This document shows positions 62,181 through 64,000 of a DNA stretch of 64,000 bases, in pieces. A program made the position numbers and the translations under genes. The notes beneath the pieces are model-generated. The model ran no database searches. It was not told the origin of the DNA and saw only the letters and a program-made list of their open reading frames with translations. Every line of letters begins with the position of its first letter. Position 1 is the stretch's first letter. The stretch covers positions 186,001 to 250,000 of the forward strand of contig NZ_AUAX01000014.1 in the NCBI RefSeq assembly GCF_000428945.1. The letters are read 5' to 3'. This stretch comes from Hamadaea tsunoensis DSM 44101. Lineage in GTDB: Bacteria > Actinomycetota > Actinomycetes > Mycobacteriales > Micromonosporaceae.

Positions 62181-62744
62181 ATGAGCGTGCCTCGGAAAGC
62201 ATCGGGGTGGCAGGCTGCCCAACCCTGGATCTCCCTCCTCGTACGCCTCGCGCTGGCGGCGGTCTTCCTGGGTGCCGGCCTCTCCAAGATCACAGACCTG
62301 GCGGGAAGCGCGCGGGCGGTCAACGCGTACCAGCTGATGTCCTGGCCGGCCGCCCAGGTCGTCGGGGCGGTGCAGCCGTTCGTGGAGATCGTCATCGGTC
62401 TGCTGCTGCTGGCCGGCCTGGTGACCAGGTTCGCCGCCTGGCTGGCCGCGATCGGCCTGGTGATCTTCATTTCGGGCATCGCCTCGGCCTGGGCGCGTGG
62501 CCTGTCCATCGACTGCGGCTGCTTCTCGAAGGGCGGGCAGCTGCCCGTCGGAGTGGCACCCAACTACACGTGGGACATCGTGCGCGACACGCTGTTCCTG
62601 GCCTTGGCGATCTTCCTGATCCTGTACCCCTCCAGCAGGTTCTCCCTGGATGCCAAGGTGCTCGGCCCACCCGTGAACATGGAGGAAGAGTTCGATGAGC
62701 AAGCGCGCGCAGGAGCAACGCCAGACGGCGAGGATGGTGCGTGA
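62181..62744 (+). CDS. MauE/DoxX-type membrane redox partner
   Basis: A 187-residue protein with four membrane helices (LLVRLALAAVFLGAGLSKI, QPFVEIVIGLLLLAGLV and others) and a DCGCF motif with paired Cys near the third loop. MauE/DoxX proteins pass electrons to thioredoxin-fold partners. The gene overlaps the following DsbA-like gene by 50 bp, strongly indicating a functional pair. It follows the ECF sigma gene by 46 bp. Confidence 0.88.
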   Translation: MSVPRKASGWQAAQPWISLLVRLALAAVFLGAGLSKITDLAGSARAVNAYQLMSWPAAQVVGAVQPFVEIVIGLLLLAGLVTRFAAWLAAIGLVIFISGIASAWARGLSIDCGCFSKGGQLPVGVAPNYTWDIVRDTLFLALAIFLILYPSSRFSLDAKVLGPPVNMEEEFDEQARAGATPDGEDGA

Positions 62745-63432
62745 GCAGATCGCTCGCGAGAAGCGCCGTAAGCGGACCCTGTGGATCGCCGTCGGCACCG
62801 TCGCCGTCCTGGTGATCGGCGGCATGATCGGGTACGCGATCTACGCCGGCAACAAGCCCGCGACCTGGAACACCCCGGCGAACGCCAACGCCGGCCAGGA
62901 CGGGATCGTGACCGGGTCCGGACCGGTGGCGGTGGACATCTACCAGGATTACCTGTGCCCCTACTGCAAGCAGTTGCACGACTCGGCGGGCAGCCAGATC
63001 GAGCAGATGGCGACCGATAACAAGATCACACTGACGATCCACCCGATCGCCATCCTGGACTCCCGGTCGACCAACCAGTACTCGACCCGGGCGGCGGCCG
63101 CGGCCGGCTGCGCGTCGGACGGGGGCAAGTTCCTCGCGTACAACGACGCGCTCTACGGCAACCAGCCGGCCGAGGGCGGTGCCGGACCCTCCGACGACGA
63201 GCTGATAGCGACGGGTAAGAATGTCGGTCTGACCGACACCTTCGCGACCTGCGTACAGGACGGCCGGTACATGACCTGGCCGGTGCACACCACGGACGCG
63301 GCGAGCGCCCGAGGCGTCAGCGGCACCCCGTCGGTGTTCGTCAACGGCACCAAGGTCAACCCGACGTTGGCCGACATCCAGAAGGCCGTCGGCGCGGCCG
63401 CCCCGGCCTCGGGGTCCCCCTCCGCGAGCTGA
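62695..63432 (+). CDS. DsbA-like membrane-anchored thiol oxidoreductase
   Basis: A 245-residue protein: a basic cytoplasmic N-terminus, one membrane helix (LWIAVGTVAVLVIGGMIGYA) and a DsbA-type thioredoxin domain with active site YLCPYCKQL and cis-Pro region GVSGTPSVFVNG. It forms or repairs disulfides outside the membrane. Overlap with the MauE/DoxX gene supports joint action. Confidence 0.93.
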   Translation: MSKRAQEQRQTARMVREQIAREKRRKRTLWIAVGTVAVLVIGGMIGYAIYAGNKPATWNTPANANAGQDGIVTGSGPVAVDIYQDYLCPYCKQLHDSAGSQIEQMATDNKITLTIHPIAILDSRSTNQYSTRAAAAAGCASDGGKFLAYNDALYGNQPAEGGAGPSDDELIATGKNVGLTDTFATCVQDGRYMTWPVHTTDAASARGVSGTPSVFVNGTKVNPTLADIQKAVGAAAPASGSPSAS

Positions 63433-63459
63433 CGACAGCGCACCAGAAGGAAGACGACG

Positions 63460-64000
63460 ATGAGCCCCCTCCTCCGGGTCGCCCGACGCCTGGCCGGCAC
63501 GGCCGCCCTCACGGCCGTGCTGGTCGGCGCGCTCGCCGCCCCCGCCGGCGCGCACGCCGCGGACGCCCCCGACGCGACGAACTACCGGACGGCGATCACC
63601 GGCATCACGCCGCCGCTGGCCGGGGTGAGCGTACGCGCGATCGAGGCCGGTGCCCGCCTGGAGCTGGAGAACCGGTCGGGCCGGGTGGTCGAGGTGCTCG
63701 GCTACGCCGGGGAGCCCTACCTCGACGTCCGCCCTGACGGCGTCTACCAGAACACCAATTCGCCGGCGACCTACGAGAACGTCAACCTGCAGGGCGGCCT
63801 GCCGGTCCCGGCCACCGCCGACCCGACGGTGCCGCCGCAGTGGCAGAAGATCTCCGACTCGCCGGTCGCCCGCTGGCACGACAAGCGTGCCCGCTGGGCC
63901 AGCACCCAGCCGCCGGACGCCGTCGCCGCCGCCCCGAAGCAGCCGCACCACATCTCCGACTGGGCTGTGCCGCTGCGCCTCGCCGACGACCTGTCCGCCA
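63460..64000 (+). CDS. Secreted conserved hypothetical protein, 3-prime end outside window
   Basis: At least 180 residues. A signal peptide (MSPLLRVARRLAGTAALTAV) is followed by a beta-rich domain (GVSVRAIEAGARLELENRSG, VEVLGYAGEPYLDVRPDGVY) and a His/Trp-containing segment (VARWHDKRARWAS). This resembles a conserved actinobacterial protein often next to CopC/CopD and DsbA-like genes, but I cannot name it. AGAAGGAA precedes the ATG. It likely belongs to the same operon as the DoxX-DsbA pair. Confidence 0.8.
   Translation, partial: MSPLLRVARRLAGTAALTAVLVGALAAPAGAHAADAPDATNYRTAITGITPPLAGVSVRAIEAGARLELENRSGRVVEVLGYAGEPYLDVRPDGVYQNTNSPATYENVNLQGGLPVPATADPTVPPQWQKISDSPVARWHDKRARWASTQPPDAVAAAPKQPHHISDWAVPLRLADDLSA

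Overview
The window is high-GC DNA with GC-rich third codon positions, leaderless or AGGAGG-led genes and paralogous families typical of a filamentous actinomycete. ANTAR, SigE-type sigma, PadR, DUF6289, secreted carbohydrases and YkuD L,D-transpeptidases point to Micromonosporaceae or a close relative; that family assignment is inference from memory.

Positions 1 to about 29280 look like the right-hand part of a tRNA-Lys-integrated conjugative element. A MobF/TrwC-type relaxase runs off the left edge. An array of GTGCACGC-like units (697-1045) follows, and a 3-prime tRNA-Lys fragment at 29244-29279 marks the right attachment site. The cargo is an MmyB-type regulator, an HTH plus P-loop NTPase, an OLD-like ATPase/TOPRIM nuclease, a DUF4238-like protein, a protein of about 1273 residues ending in a PD-(D/E)XK nuclease domain, a NYN-domain nuclease, small HTH proteins and an XRE/coiled-coil regulator. 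The mix resembles a phage-defence island.

The central observation is a 12.1-kb insertion (7463-19586) inside that cargo. It has imperfect terminal inverted repeats and splits the OLD-like gene into an N-terminal half with Walker A (19587-20222) and a C-terminal half with Walker B and TOPRIM (6074-7462). Joining 7462 to 19587 restores one frame of 674 residues. The insertion carries a translationally coupled three-gene recombinase module (active tyrosine recombinase, small HTH protein, zinc-ribbon protein with a degenerate recombinase domain), a secreted polypeptide containing both an M4 and an M28 metallopeptidase, and a large LuxR-family (LAL) regulator divergent from it.

From 29375 to the end the sequence is ordinary chromosome. 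It holds LysR/MFS, LysR-VOC, a secreted RDTR-repeat protein, GAF-ANTAR, STAS and a SigE-type sigma with its downstream partner. A divergent arabinan-degrading pair (GH43/GH54) shares LacI-type operators. Next come GT-C membrane proteins, a carotenoid oxygenase with VC0807 protein and PadR regulator, a double MerR protein, a UvrA paralogue and a Ser/Thr kinase with an external CBM2-like domain. Two L,D-transpeptidases, tRNA-His, oligoribonuclease, a GT87 protein, a CopC-CopD fusion with anti-sigma and ECF sigma, and a MauE/DoxX-DsbA pair complete the window. A hypothetical secreted protein runs off the right edge.
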